From Erodium maritimum (Eukaryota; Streptophyta; Magnoliopsida; Geraniales; Geraniaceae), in assembly GCA_963921825.1 (NCBI GenBank), contig OY997591.1:17727515-17791514 (forward strand): a stretch of DNA of 64,000 bases, written 5' to 3'. The notes under the pieces are model-generated. The model saw nothing but the letters and a program-made list of their open reading frames with translations, had not been told where the DNA came from and made no database searches. Positions 23,813-34,283 of this stretch are shown piece by piece. Each line of letters begins with the position of its first letter. Position 1 is the stretch's first letter. The position numbers and the translations under genes are program-made.

Positions 23813-25230
23813 CTGCCCGGTTTTTATAAATTGCCTTCCGGGGCTCCAAAAGTTCCCGTTTTCGTTTCTACGGTCTTAGAATAATTCAAGGAACCCAACG
23901 CACTTGACGGAATCGAATTCCGACTTCTAAGTCAAATTATTAACGTTTAAAGTTTCTAAAACCCGATAATTGCAACTTCTCCAATTTAATTCCAAATTTC
24001 GATTCGATTAAGGATAAATGGTCCGGGGAACGTTTTAAACCACCCGAACATTAAAACCCGAGCAACCGAGAACGTGGGCCCCACCCCACCTACTTGGCCG
24101 AGCCCTATGGTTCAAGGGGGGGGGGGGCTCGGCCACCATGTGGTGGCTGGTACCAACTCCGGCCAGCCACCCCATGGCCGGCCGGCCACCACCCACGGTG
24201 GCCGGAGCTCCTCCCGAGTCTCCGGTCACCGGAAAACGTCCAATAACAACTCCAACCACCTCTAAAACGTCTCCAACAAACCCCCAAACTCACTACAACC
24301 CTAACCCATAGTTTCATACAAAACCCTAACTTTCCAAAGTTAACAAAACGAAGTTCGGGTTAGGTCTTACCAACGAGGAAGACGAGGGGAAGACGATTTC
24401 TCTTTGTCTTGAGACGATCCAAAGGCTTGAACTCTCCCAAACCCTAGCTTTCCCTCTCTTCTCTCTTCTTCTTCTTCTCCTTCTCTCTCTAAACACTCTC
24501 TTCCTTTCTAAATAAATCAACTAACAACAATTTCTATTTTTTTTCTCTTTTAACCCCACATGGCCGGCCACACCTATAGTCCCATCTAGTTTCCCCCCAA
24601 AACTAACACCACCACAATTAGGACATGTGTCAAGGTGGGTCCCACACCTTTTGGAAAATATCTACTTGATATTTTCCAATCAGATTCACGAAAATCGGAC
24701 GTTTCGGGCCCCGAACGAGCACTTTTCCCAAGAAATTACGAAACTTGACGGGCTACAAGGAAACGGCTCAACTAAGACCGCTACGATGAAGGCTAAGCTT
24801 TTCGGGTCCAAAACGGTCCTCGAATGGACCAAAACGTCGCTCGGTTGACTTTTCCAGCGAAAAGTCAACATTTCCCAAATTGATCAGAAAGTTGCCCTGA
24901 GTCCCCCGGAACTCATTTTGGTTGATAACGGGGTCAACTTAAGTCCGTTATGACCGTCGGGGTCAAATTAGGTTAAATTAAGTGTCTGTCTCAAAATTTT
25001 TAAATTTTCCTGTTTTTCGCAAGTTTGACTGACGTTGACCAGAAGTGGTTATTACATCCGATCTCTTCACCGGTGACATGGTGCTTGGCTGAGTGTGTTG
25101 GGTGTTTGAACTGGACCAGAGGAATTTCCGATCTCCTGGTTTCGTTTACAGTGGGTGTGACGCAGTAGAGTTGTGGTGTTGGTGTGGTTCAGTACATAAG
25201 CAGAGTTGCGAAGGATTGGTATCTCAGAGC

Positions 25231-26529
25231 ATGAGAAATCAGAGGAGGAGCTCAGGTGAATCCGTCGGTCCGGAGATCCAACTTCTCTCTTTTTCCACTT
25301 TCTGCTATGTGCTTGTGTCGAGCTATGCAAATTGTTGCAACATTGTGTACCCTGTTAGTAAGGAGCATTTTGTTTCAGAACAGAGGCGTAACAAAGGAGG
25401 AGACCAATTCTCAGCCAAAAGAGATCTCGTTCCCGCGACGATTTTGAACAAGAAGGTCCATTTTAAGGACGCTAATGGTCTGCCCAATAGGGTTGGGAAG
25501 ACAGTAGAACCAGTGCAGCCGAATTCTGCCCAGGTTCGGGATGATGCGTTTGAGAAACAGGGTAACGTGGTCGGTTTGACTGGTGGGAAGCTTAAGAAGG
25601 GTGGGTCTTCTGATCCAGTGAAGAAGAAGCAGGCTTTTCCAGCTCTCAAGAGACTCGATCCTGCACAGGTAATTCCGAACGAAGTGTACATTCGAAACTT
25701 ACCCTTTGCAACTTCCGATGATTGGGTTCGTCGTACTTTTGGTGCGTTTGGCGAGATTACCGGATGCTCTGTTTTGAAGCGTGCGAACATGGGTGGAAAT
25801 ATTTTTGGGTTTGTTACGTTTTTGTCACCGGAATCTGCGTCCATGGAAGTGGAAACCTTCAATGGCTACACGATTAATGGACACAAATTGTTCTTAGCTC
25901 TGGCATACACTCGTGATCTAGTTGGAAAGTCTTCCAAGCGAGTCGAGAATACCTCGGTAGCGATTCTGGTAATCTCGTCTGAGCTTTTGCGATCCAGTGG
26001 TTCTAGTGTAACAGAGCTTGGTGGTGCTTTCAAATCCCAAAAATCGCGGAGTAATCAGATTGAGATTGATTCGGAGAAGACTAATCGTTTGTCTCCTGAT
26101 TTAAGGGATAACAGATCTGCTTCAGTTTCAAGCGAGGTTGATTCGCGTGTTGAGGAAGAAGGTCGAAATGCAGCTCTTTGCGTCGTTCAGGGCAGGGAAG
26201 CTAATGCCCAAGACCGAGTAGCGGTGGTCCAATACCAATTTTTTAAGGGACCTGCTGAGGCCCATCCGGTTAGTCAGCATGCTCATTTGGATCATTTGTT
26301 GGGCTCTGGACGTAAAGCCCAACAGGAGGCTTTTGGGGAACAAAATACTCCGTTGGGATCATTTTTGGATGTTGGAACTCAAAATGAGGCCGATGCTTCA
26401 GCTGGGGACCACCAAACTAGTCCGTGGAAGAAGATTCTCCTCCAACCTCCGAATATAGTCACTACGATTCACAACAATGTTATAGCTCAACCAAAAAAAC
26501 GTGGTCGTCCTAGAAAGGGTCGGTCATAG
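25231..26529 (+). CDS. LINE ORF1-like protein with RRM and C-terminal AT-hook (432 aa)
   Basis: Probably a nucleic-acid-binding ORF1 protein of a plant LINE lineage. The ATG at 25231 gives 432 aa. The frame stays open back to 25093 without an earlier ATG, and a TGA precedes it at 25090-25092. An RRM spans about residues 150-228 with RNP2 VYIRNLPF (152-159) and RNP1 IFGFVTFL (191-198). The middle is low-complexity and charged, and the end carries an AT-hook, KKRGRPRKGRS (422-432). There is no zinc knuckle. The ORF is intact although the element is interrupted upstream, so decay is slight. No ORF2 follows: the downstream 490 bp has only short frames. RRM domains in plant LINE ORF1 proteins are known. 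The AT-hook end in an element lacking ORF2 is the odd part. A retrocopied host RNA-binding protein is the alternative. Confidence 0.7.
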   Translation: MRNQRRSSGESVGPEIQLLSFSTFCYVLVSSYANCCNIVYPVSKEHFVSEQRRNKGGDQFSAKRDLVPATILNKKVHFKDANGLPNRVGKTVEPVQPNSAQVRDDAFEKQGNVVGLTGGKLKKGGSSDPVKKKQAFPALKRLDPAQVIPNEVYIRNLPFATSDDWVRRTFGAFGEITGCSVLKRANMGGNIFGFVTFLSPESASMEVETFNGYTINGHKLFLALAYTRDLVGKSSKRVENTSVAILVISSELLRSSGSSVTELGGAFKSQKSRSNQIEIDSEKTNRLSPDLRDNRSASVSSEVDSRVEEEGRNAALCVVQGREANAQDRVAVVQYQFFKGPAEAHPVSQHAHLDHLLGSGRKAQQEAFGEQNTPLGSFLDVGTQNEADASAGDHQTSPWKKILLQPPNIVTTIHNNVIAQPKKRGRPRKGRS

Positions 26530-27020
26530 GTGATTGCTCCTCCAATAGTTTTCTATCAGACAAGAGCTAAAACTCCTGCTGATAGAGAAGGCAATTCGGG
26601 AAGCTTTATGTTGATATTTCCAAGAAGGATAGCTCGGGTGATTGGAGTCTTAGCACGAAAATTGGTAAAAAGTCTTTATTTTTCTCCATTGATGCTTGAA
26701 CAAGCTCCGCAGCGTTCCGGGGTGGATGTCGAAGATAGTGTGGTCGAGGCAATCCCTGATGCGTCTTTAGGAAAATCTATAACCCTTATTTCGGTATCTA
26801 ACCATTTTTTGTGCCTAAACCCGGGTAGGACGCAGGAAAGGTAGGCGGCTTTTTGCGGCTTCTTTTGTTTTTGTCGTGCTTAGGGTCTATTTTGCTATCT
26901 GTTTCGCTCTTATAGTTGTATTGGTCTGAGGAAAAGGTCTTTGTTTGAGGATCGTTTTCTTGCTTTGTTCTACTTTTCTTGTAGAACGAATGCGTAATAA
27001 ATTTTTAGCCTATAAAAAAA
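26530..27020 (+). other. 3' region of the half-LINE
   Basis: Begins at the ORF stop and ends with the A-tail. It has an open frame at 26530-26844 without recognisable domains, then a T/G-rich segment with AATAAA (26996-27001) shortly before the tail. It may contain the fused remains of an ORF2 end after internal deletion. Confidence 0.5.
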
Positions 27021-27329
27021 GAATTAAACGCACCTACACAAAACCACCATGGACGGTCGTTCCTCTCCCCGCGTCACCAGCCAACTCTCTAGATCTAGCG
27101 CCTCTGTTGGTGGACGTTGATGAAGGCCTGAAAAGGAGGAGCTCCTTGCGATGTGTCCGATTCCAGCACGGTAGAAAGGGCATATTTGAATATGATTGAT
27201 TTGAGATAGATGGGAAGGATTGAGAGCAAGAGGGAATTAGCGAAAAGGCCCCCACATCTAAATCTCTTTGCACCATGACCTTCACTTTTTCACCTCCCTT
27301 TTCTCATTAACCCAAACCTACGAAAATAA

Positions 27330-27535
27330 CATTCTAACCCTTATTTTCAACCTTTCATTTTCCTCTTCTTTTCCCAATACTCCTCGTATCTCTGCAACTC
27401 CCCATTTTTAACTTTTCATTTTCTCTCTTCTTTTCCCAATACTCCTCTTATCTCTTCAACTCCCCATTTTCAACTTTTTCATTTTCTCTCTTCTTTTCCC
27501 GATACTCCTCTTATCTCTCTAACTCCCCATTTTCA
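27330..27535. repeat. Pyrimidine-rich tandem repeat
   Basis: Three to four units of about 60 bp hold CTTCTTTTCCCAATACTCCT then TATCTCTTCAACTCCCCATT. It lies in the Mutator-like element's own DNA. Confidence 0.8.
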
Positions 27536-27741
27536 ATCTACTACACATTTTTTCAACTTCTTCTTCCTATTTCTCGTATTCTTCGTTATCGTCGTCCCGT
27601 TGAAGTCGTCACCGTCCAATCGAGCTCGTCACGAAGCTATCGTATTTTTCTTTTCTTATATCTTTTTTCTTCTCTCTTTTTACCTACGGGCCTCGATTTA
27701 TGTACTAAATTTTTCCGATCGACCGAAAAATTCATGAATAT

Positions 27742-27809
27742 GATCGATCGACCATGGTTTTTGGAAGATCAACCATAGCCGATCCACTAAAAACCATGGT
27801 TGATAGATC
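27742..27809. repeat. Inverted repeat around ACCATGGTTTTT
   Basis: GATCGATCGACCATGGTTTT (27742-27761) pairs with AAAACCATGGTTGATAGATC (27790-27809) with few mismatches across a 28-base spacer. It lies in the right part of the Mutator-like element. Confidence 0.7.
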
Positions 27810-28413
27810 GTGTTTTGGTCCGCCAAAATCTGTCCCGAAAAATTGGGGCGAGAAATTTGAATTTTGAAAATTTGGGGGGAAAGTTGAATTTTGAAAAAAT
27901 TGGGGGAGGGTTTTAGAAAAAGGAAAAATAGGTATATTAGAAGTTTCATTAAAAAGGAAGGTCATATAGCAAATGGTTAAAAAAAGAAGGTTAGTCTGCA
28001 AAGGAATCTCTTTTTTAAAGCCATTTTCCTAATTTCTCCCGAGAGCAACCATAATGTGGTTGTATCTGAAGCAAGTTAGAAAGTTGAGGGTGAGGGATGA
28101 GGGAGAAAAATATGTAATTTTAGTTTTAGGGTTTTGATATGAAAGAGGGGTAATTTGGGTACTTTTAAAATTATATGGTCATGTGCCTAGCACATAACCA
28201 TTTTCCATCCAAAACTAACATAAAGTTAACGGTTGGGTATGAAAGTGTTAGTAAATGTTTGGTTTAGGAATGAAACTGCGAAAAAATTATGTTAGGCTAT
28301 AATTTTGAAATTAAATGTTTGGTGGGGTGTTAAAATGAAATTTTCCCTTAATTAGTTCCATAGGCCTTGGTTGCATGGGCCTCTTAGAACATGGCCCGTG
28401 GCCATTCCCAACA

Positions 28414-29500
28414 AGGTCCCGTGACGCGCTTATCGCCTTCAAGCCTTCCATACTGGAAATGTACAACATTATGCGACACGATCAATCCCAATATTCCAAA
28501 CCTTGTCTCGATCCGTAAAGTCCTATTCACTTACGGGCAGATGACCCAAAACCTAGTTTTGGTCATGTCCCGAGACAACTCCCTTTTGTCCATTCTCCAT
28601 AAATGTGTCAATGAGTTTCACCCTCCGGTGTGACCCTTAGGTTTATGCATGCCAATAGATCAATGTAAAATCCCAATTTACTTGATCCTATATAAGTGGC
28701 AACTAACGAGACTTTAGTATTGCCTGACACTGCATAACGAATCGAACCTATCGATTCTAACATTTCGGTCGTCTATGTCACTATCCTTTTATCTCCGTTA
28801 TCCTGATTAAGATAAGGCATAGAGCCGTCATCGTTATTATTCTCAATCATTGTTCTTTGATATGTGAGGTGACTGAATATATGATAACCAGTATCATGTG
28901 CATGGCCATGCTATTCTTTCAGTCACTCTCGATCAAGCGGCCGAGAACCGATATCTTTCCCCTACCTCAGTATGAGGGATAAATCTCTTAGCCGTCTTTC
29001 GTGTCACTCATGCAGCCCGTCCCCAAGCCAATCCTGGCCGTTATGGAAGCCTTGTTATGGACAACATTATGCTCAGGTCAAACTCAGTTGTTGACTGCAT
29101 AGCGATCACAAAGGCTCCTTGGTCTAAGGATACATGACAAGCTATGACACTGAATATGTTCATGACTTAATCTATGGCACATATTCAGGGCGGGTCGTCC
29201 AATATTATGTTCCACATGATATCTATGATCAGACTCCGGAATCCCATTCCAATTAGTAACATAACGTAAGCCATAAAGAGCCATCTTTCATACTAGTCGC
29301 TTCTAGTGAAACTTTGTTGACTATGGACCCATCGAATATGATCTATCTCTATCTATGATTCTATTCGCATGATGGGCATAGATCAGAACACACATCGATA
29401 TATTACTTCAACACATAAGTAATATAATGTCACTTTAATTTTGTTACTAACGATGATATTTACATTTGGACATTTACGATTGGACTACAAGAAATGAGAC
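28414..29500. other. Non-coding, probably old LTR-type sequence
   Basis: No coding frame is convincing. The minus strand has a TATATAGGATCAAG promoter-like box near 28690 and overall LTR-like character. It may belong to an older copia element into which copia-2 inserted, because a copia gag fragment follows at 29505. Borders are not visible. Confidence 0.4.
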
Positions 29501-29504
29501 TAAC

Positions 29505-29705
29505 AAATACCTCATGAAGGCGCAATCCCACTGCCCTTCTTCTAATCATCCTGGTTTTTCCCGCAATCTCATTTCTGTTGACTAGTCTTCTAGCAGTAGA
29601 AGCGGACAGTCTTATCCTCCTTAGCCGTCCTTAAGGACCCCGGTCCTAGGAGGGTTAGGAGCAATCAAATGTCTTATCTTTCATGCCAAGTGATCGCTAA
29701 GGACC
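29505..29705 (-). pseudogene. copia gag zinc-knuckle fragment
   Basis: About 190 bp closely match 16960-17110 in copia-2, including CCTGGTTTTTCCCGCAATC and TAGAAGC. On the minus strand both encode the knuckle region followed by DCGKNQDD. Stops interrupt it. It marks a second, older copia copy in the same orientation. Confidence 0.7.
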
Positions 29706-29869
29706 TTGTTTTTGGTTTTGTTGGACCTTGTTTTTGGTGTGTGGTTTCTATCTCAAGACCCACACTTACCTTTTTTAATGCATTCCTTTCTCTTTGATAA
29801 AAAAAACATTGAACTCCAGTTTTATCACCACAACATAAATTATTTTCCCGTTCTTCTAAATATATATTT

Positions 29870-30133
29870 ATCACAGATCTTGATACATAGCCCTTAGAAA
29901 AAGAAAAATATTGGTTCAAGAACAAAGCTGATCAGAGTTCAAACGAAGCGGAAATCATTAAATTAGTGAATTGGTCAAAAAAATGGACACTCGCTTATGT
30001 GGTGCGTTGCTATTATAATTATGCTCTTGCTCGTGTGAGTAAGGATGAGTTGTACAATGATTTTATGTGTTTTGTGTGATAATGTGAAATCATGAATATA
30101 AGATTTTTAATTTGTGCGGTTCAACTGAATTCT
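29870..30133. mobile_element. Fragment of the TTATCAACACT-family TIR element
   Basis: It shares GATCTTGAT...AGCCCTTAGAAAA, GAGTTCAAACGAAGCGG and TTAAATTAGTGAATTGGTCA with 21040-21150 and 19970-20060. It is cut on the right by LINE-2. Confidence 0.65.
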
Positions 30134-30702
30134 CACGGTTTTCAAATTTTTTTGAGCGAAAGGTGCAATTGTATTAAATTTATATCAGGACATTGATGTG
30201 CGCCAGGGAACATGCTCCCAGGCCACTAAGGTCAGATAGAAAGAGCAATGGCTACTGAACCTTTTACCACTAGAACCGTCACCGATGGTATTTGAAAGCC
30301 CTATAGGCAAGGACAGAATACGAAAAGGGGGAAGGGGGTGTCAGAAATCCAAGATCTCAACAACGGTGATAGTGGGAGGCAAAGCATCTACATGGGACCT
30401 CAGCCTCTCATTCCTTTTGGTGGGGCTGCTTCCCCGCCCTGACATGCTCCTCCCGAGGTGCTCTAGCAGCTGAACTCTTGAGTGCTTCAGTTCCCTCTCC
30501 AAGTACCTTAGTGGGTGCTAGGACTACAGCCTCCTTCGTCCCCAGACCTCCACGCGTTTCAGCACCAAACTCACCAGAGGGCGGTGGTGGAGCCCCCAAA
30601 ATCGAGCCAGCATGATACTGAATGGTTTCCAGTCGGTTCATACCCCGAATCCCCAGACCAGGAGGCACCAAGCTTGAAGCAACCCAGGGGGCCTAATTAG
30701 GG

Positions 30703-30888
30703 TCAAGGTGCCCTTAGGGGTGACATCATTAGGAGTAGGTGACTGATCAACCTCTCCTCAATCTGTCGCATAGGCCTTGATCTTCTTATCCCTTTAGTAT
30801 CCAGCATAGAGGAGCCAAATCGCAGAGGGCCTTTGACTGACCATGTGCACTCCTTCAAGTCATGGTCGAGCCTACCGTAGTGTAGCAA
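30703..30888 (-). pseudogene. LINE-2 ORF1 zinc-knuckle region
   Basis: GRLDHDLKEC preserves the HxxxxC half of the plant LINE zf-CCHC_4 knuckle. The first cysteines lie in a shifted frame just upstream (PSFCY). It is followed by a GPLRFGSSML block that resembles the family's conserved post-knuckle segment. It lies downstream of the DUF4283 frame and is separated from it by frameshifts. Confidence 0.65.
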
Positions 30889-31142
30889 AAGCTCGGAAGC
30901 TTAGAATAGGTTAGTTCGATGTGAATTGGCTCAGGAAACTCCTTGAACCGAAGTATCAGTCCCCTCTGAAGCGGCCTCTCGATAAGGTTCCAGAACCGAA
31001 CTTTGATAGTGCCACCTCAACACATGCCCCACTTGTCACATGGGACATCCACACACGCTCCCAGAGAATCCCCGACAGAGGTACCCGTCTCCCTTGTCCT
31101 TACCAGAGGCGATAGACCCCTGGCGTGCGCCCACAATTGCAC

Positions 31143-31691
31143 TCAGTCAAGCACAGGCATTTCTCGAGCACAAAGATCCAAATCACCGAGCAACAGGGGC
31201 CGACCGTCGAAACACCAGGGCTCATTTCCTCGGACCCACGCCCGAGCCTCAGAGGACCGGAAGTAAAAGCCGGAGAGGCCCGACCCTAGGTCCTTCATCA
31301 CAAGACCCTTAGCAGCCTTTCCCCATGCATTCGTAATGATTCGCATTTGAGTGTCCTTACGAGGGGTCTTTGGAGACCATAGTCTTCCCAGCATCCCGCA
31401 TTGCTGGCTGGCAATGGTTGTTGATGTTGCCCGGGAAGACGGAACAAACACCTCGACCTCCGCTTCCTCGTCCAATGAACAGGATGAAAGGCCGTCATGT
31501 AGACCCTGAAGATGTGAGACTAAATCAGTTGAGGGCGGACGGAATTCCTCCGTAGCCAAGTGTCGCAAACGATCCCGCGTCATTCCCTTCAGAGTTATAA
31601 GGTATGTCGGGATAAATGGGATCTTATCCTTAGTGGGGGGGCACCGGCCTAACCCTAGAGCCACCATTGTCGTCCTAAGAAGCTCCTCCAT
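31143..31691 (-). pseudogene. LINE ORF1 with DUF4283 domain
   Basis: Nucleic-acid-binding ORF1 protein of plant L1-type LINEs. The 182-aa frame contains the DUF4283 signature WGKAAKGLVMKDLGSGLSGF, followed about 25 residues later by EPWCFDGRPLLLGD. Upstream in the same frame beyond 31691 a stop breaks the likely N-terminus, which has a WAKVV motif near 31775. Downstream, in another frame at 30703-30888, comes the zinc-knuckle relic GRLDHDLKECTW and a GPLRFGSSML block. The order DUF4283 then CCHC is that of the plant LINE ORF1. Stops and frameshifts make it non-functional. Confidence 0.8.
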
Positions 31692-32378
31692 CGGAGCCTT
31701 TCCCTTGGTCAGGTCTCGCTACAGCGGCGGTGCCCTAGTACGGTTAGATACTGTTGTCGTCACAACTTTAGCCCATGCACCCGGAGTGGGGGTAATCAGG
31801 GAATGCTTGTGACGCGATTGTGAGGAAGTCCTAGCCATCGCACCGTCATGGACAAGATCCGGCGGCGGTCATGACTGGTGTGGGGGGCGGTGAACTAAGG
31901 TTTGGAGAAGGGAGGGCTAGCAGGGCGTTACTTACAGAGGAAGTAACCTAGGGCCGTCGTTTGGAGACAGGCCTCCCACGTCTCGGCTTCACGATCGAGG
32001 CCGGGGAGGCTGGTCCCAAGGAGAAGGAGACCCCCTCCAAAGCTTCTCCTAGAGGATGGAGAGTCGAAGTCGCCACCACAGGCAGAGAGGCAGAGGGAGC
32101 CTAAGTCGGCTTGGGTTTTCTCCGCCGATGACTCTTTTCCCCGTACCGTGGGCTGTCTACAGGGGACAAGGTAATGCCAGGAGAGCATCACCAGCAGGAG
32201 CGACGACATGAATCACGACAGGAACCACCGTGAAAGCAAGTCGGCGACGACAAGGATAGTGAAAAGCACCATACCTTCGCAAGGTTAGGGCTAGGAGAGA
32301 ATCTCAAAATTGAGAGAGTTTTTATTTTCCCACGGTTTTCAAATTAAAAATAATTTTCATTAAAATTTGTGTGACTAT

Positions 32379-34283
32379 CACCTTTCGCTCTCTCTCGCGT
32401 GAGAGTCTAGCCCTAGCCCGAATCTGCTGCTATGGAGCTATCGTCTGCTGCTTTTGCTGCTGCGCCACCTGGACCGCGACGCTTTGCCGTCCCCATGTTC
32501 GCCTTACCTATCCAGTTTACCTCGCAGACCACGCCTGATGCGGAGTTTACCTACGGATGGGAATGGTTGGCTTTCCCCCAATCCTCTTCGTCTCCATCCT
32601 CCCCCATCCCTCTTGCGACCTCGGAGCCTCTTCCTCCACTGGCCGTGGTACCGCGACCTTCTTCGGGGGTCTCAATCGATCCTTCTATCTCGGTGTCCCT
32701 TTACCCCCTTGCACCTAAGGCGACCTCACTAAACCCTAACCAGATCGACATGACTTATACCCATCTTCTGTCGGTTCCATCTGGCTCCCTTGACGTCTCT
32801 GGTCTGTCGGTCCTTCCGTCGCCGCCCTCCTCTGCTCCGCTCGCCCGCATTGTGCCCCCCCCCACATCTATGGGTGGGCTCAGGGACTCCGGGGCTGGAG
32901 TTGTTGGGACCGCCGGGACCTTACTTGTCAGCCTTGTCCCCCACTCCTCCGGTTCCTAAACTATGTCGGTAGATCTGGGACAGTGGGGGGTTCTCGCCAT
33001 TAGCACCTCGATGTCTCAGGTTGTCCCCGCGGGGGATGAGCCCTACTATGTGTGGGGCTAGCCTTGGAATGCGTGGCCAGCCTCCGCATCCGTCGCTTGG
33101 GGCCGGCCCCGACCCTACCCCGACGCCCTCTAGGGTTATGGGATCGTCGTCGTGGTCTACTCCTAAGCGAGTGAGGAAGCGACCTCGTGAGGGGACATCG
33201 TACTCGTAGACTACCTCGGTCTGTCGGGGGCCGATCGCCTACAGGGCTGGGTGTGTGACTGTGGTGGCTTGCATAGGAGCGATGAACGGCGATCATGGAG
33301 GTGGAATCAGCATCGGAAACGAGAACAAGGGCCTCCTGTGGGGCATGACCTAAGGCCTCATCCTGCAAGAGGCACGGTTGTCGGGGGTGAGGCAGGTGCT
33401 ACTATGGTGCCTGGGGAGGAGACGCCTCGGAGGGAAGCTCGGTCGACGCGTTGGGGCTGGTACCCACAACATCGTCCCCCAGTGTCTCGACGAGCTTCCC
33501 TACGGGATTTTCCAATAAAGAGGTTTCGGCCATGTGCATCCCGTGGTCGTCAGGAGCGCCGATCAGGGATTAGGAAGGCTGCCGGCATGGTGACACTAGA
33601 TCCGATACCTAAGAACGGGTTGTCTCGAAGCAGGGTACCTAGTGTAACACTAGACCTGTTACCTAATCCGGGTCCCGGGTACCCTATTCGGGTTCAACAC
33701 AATTGACCAGCGATAGGCCATTTCGTTTCCCGGGTTCAAAACAAGTGTCCTGTGGCAGGTCACCCTGAGGGTCCATCCTTGGTACCCACGGGTCTATTTG
33801 GACACGGGATCATCAGGGGACATGCAGCTGTTCGTCACCCAAATGATTCAAATTCTGATCTTGGAGTGCTCAGGCTGGCACTTTACTGCAAGATAAGTCC
33901 ACAGGGGTGTGGGGTGGCCGATCATAGGCGGGGAAGAGGCCCCGCTTGGGGGGGATGACGTACGGCCCTGGCATTGGGGACTGACCTAAGGAGAGGTCCC
34001 CGGACGATGCTCTGCCTCCCGCTATCACCATTACTGTTGAGGTCCCTTATGATCTCCGGTACCCCGTTCCTCCTCCCCGCCTTCTCGCTTTGCCTATGAG
34101 GCAGCACCTGCCAGTGAGGCATCAAAATACCGTTTGTGACGGTTCTGATATGAAAAGGCTTAGTGAACCATTGTTCATTTATACTGACCTTGTCGTGGTT
34201 GTGTAGCATGTTCCTCGATGCACAACAATGTAATCGATTAGCGTTTTGAAGTAATGAAAATATGCACCTTTCGCTCAAAAAAA
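32379..34283 (+). mobile_element. LINE-3: LINE-family retroposon with the same 3' tail
   Basis: It ends GCACCTTTCGCTC followed by seven A (34277-34283). The preceding GCATGTTCC...CACAACAATGT block matches the LINE-2 3' region. Its 5' part resembles the LINE-2 leader (AGCCCTAGCCC, TCTCTC-rich). The word CACCTTTCGCTC also occurs at 32379-32390, at or near the 5' edge. A clean target duplication was not found. Frames inside are broken. Confidence 0.65.
32432..32959 (+). CDS. Pro/Ser-rich ORF at the start of LINE-3
   Basis: 175 aa beginning at the first ATG after a retroelement-like leader. Very rich in Pro and Ser, with no zinc knuckle, RRM or DUF4283 motif visible. It sits where ORF1 of a LINE begins. 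Further frames to 33706 (for example 33251-33706, Arg-rich) look like continuation after frameshifts. It may be the N-terminal low-complexity part of an ORF1, or simply GC-rich leader DNA that is open by chance. I cannot assign a function. Confidence 0.3.
   Translation: MELSSAAFAAAPPGPRRFAVPMFALPIQFTSQTTPDAEFTYGWEWLAFPQSSSSPSSPIPLATSEPLPPLAVVPRPSSGVSIDPSISVSLYPLAPKATSLNPNQIDMTYTHLLSVPSGSLDVSGLSVLPSPPSSAPLARIVPPPTSMGGLRDSGAGVVGTAGTLLVSLVPHSSGS

Larger units (their letters stand above)
22189..25056 (-). mobile_element. Solo Ty3/gypsy LTR, family G1, copy B (2868 bp)
   Basis: It begins TGTCACGCCCCAATTTCAG and ends TTATTACA. An exact 5-bp target duplication, TCCGA, lies at 22184-22188 and 25057-25061. 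No internal retroelement sequence adjoins it, so it formed by LTR-LTR recombination. It splits the LINE-like retroposon between its leader and ORF. Confidence 0.95.
21759..27020 (+). mobile_element. ORF1-only LINE-like retroposon (half-LINE), split by a solo LTR
   Basis: An exact 16-bp target duplication, GAATTAAACGCACCTA, flanks it at 21743-21758 and 27021-27036. The right copy is preceded by an A-tail (TATAAAAAAA, 27011-27020). These are hallmarks of LINE-machinery retroposition. Removing the gypsy solo LTR (22189-25056) and one TCCGA copy leaves about 2.4 kb: a 5' leader, one ORF with an RRM and AT-hook, and a roughly 0.5-kb tail. No endonuclease or reverse-transcriptase ORF exists, so it was mobilised in trans. 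The alternative is a retrocopied host mRNA. Confidence 0.85.
17952..28347. mobile_element. Large Mutator-like TIR element (10.4 kb including nested insertions)
   Basis: Both ends begin GGGAAAATTTCATTTTAA. The left TIR (17952 to about 18085) matches the reverse complement of about 28210-28347 with around 85 % identity by eye. An exact 9-bp target duplication, TTAATTAGT, sits at 17943-17951 and 28348-28356, which is the size expected for Mutator superfamily elements. No MURA-like transposase was seen. Its own DNA after removal of nested insertions is about 2.7 kb: AT-rich repeats, then a more complex segment at 21353-21742 joined to 27037-28200 that could be captured host sequence (Pack-MULE-like, inference). 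Confidence 0.82.
17472..28413 (-). mobile_element. copia-2 5' LTR, split by a Mutator-like insertion
   Basis: On the minus strand the LTR starts TGTTGGGAATGGCC at 28413 and ends GAGACCCAACA at 17472, next to the primer site. The two parts, 17472-17951 and 28357-28413, give a 537-bp LTR once the insertion and one target-site copy are removed. Terminal repeats TGTTGGG/CCCAACA agree. The matching 3' LTR was not found in the window. Confidence 0.82.
30149..32330 (-). mobile_element. LINE-2: ORF1-containing LINE copy without ORF2
   Basis: A 15-bp target duplication, CACGGTTTTCAAATT, flanks it at 30134-30148 and 32331-32345. The minus strand ends GCACCTTTCGCTC plus a short A-tail (T-run 30149-30153). 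About 2.2 kb contains a leader, a DUF4283-type ORF1 and a zinc-knuckle region, then the tail. Endonuclease and RT are absent, so it was internally deleted or moved as a partial transcript. Confidence 0.88.

Noticed and set aside
25323..25862. 179-aa minus-strand frame
   Set aside because: Shadow of the RRM-encoding ORF on the plus strand.
33000..33368. 122-aa Arg/His-rich minus-strand frame
   Set aside because: Antisense shadow in the GC-rich body of LINE-3.
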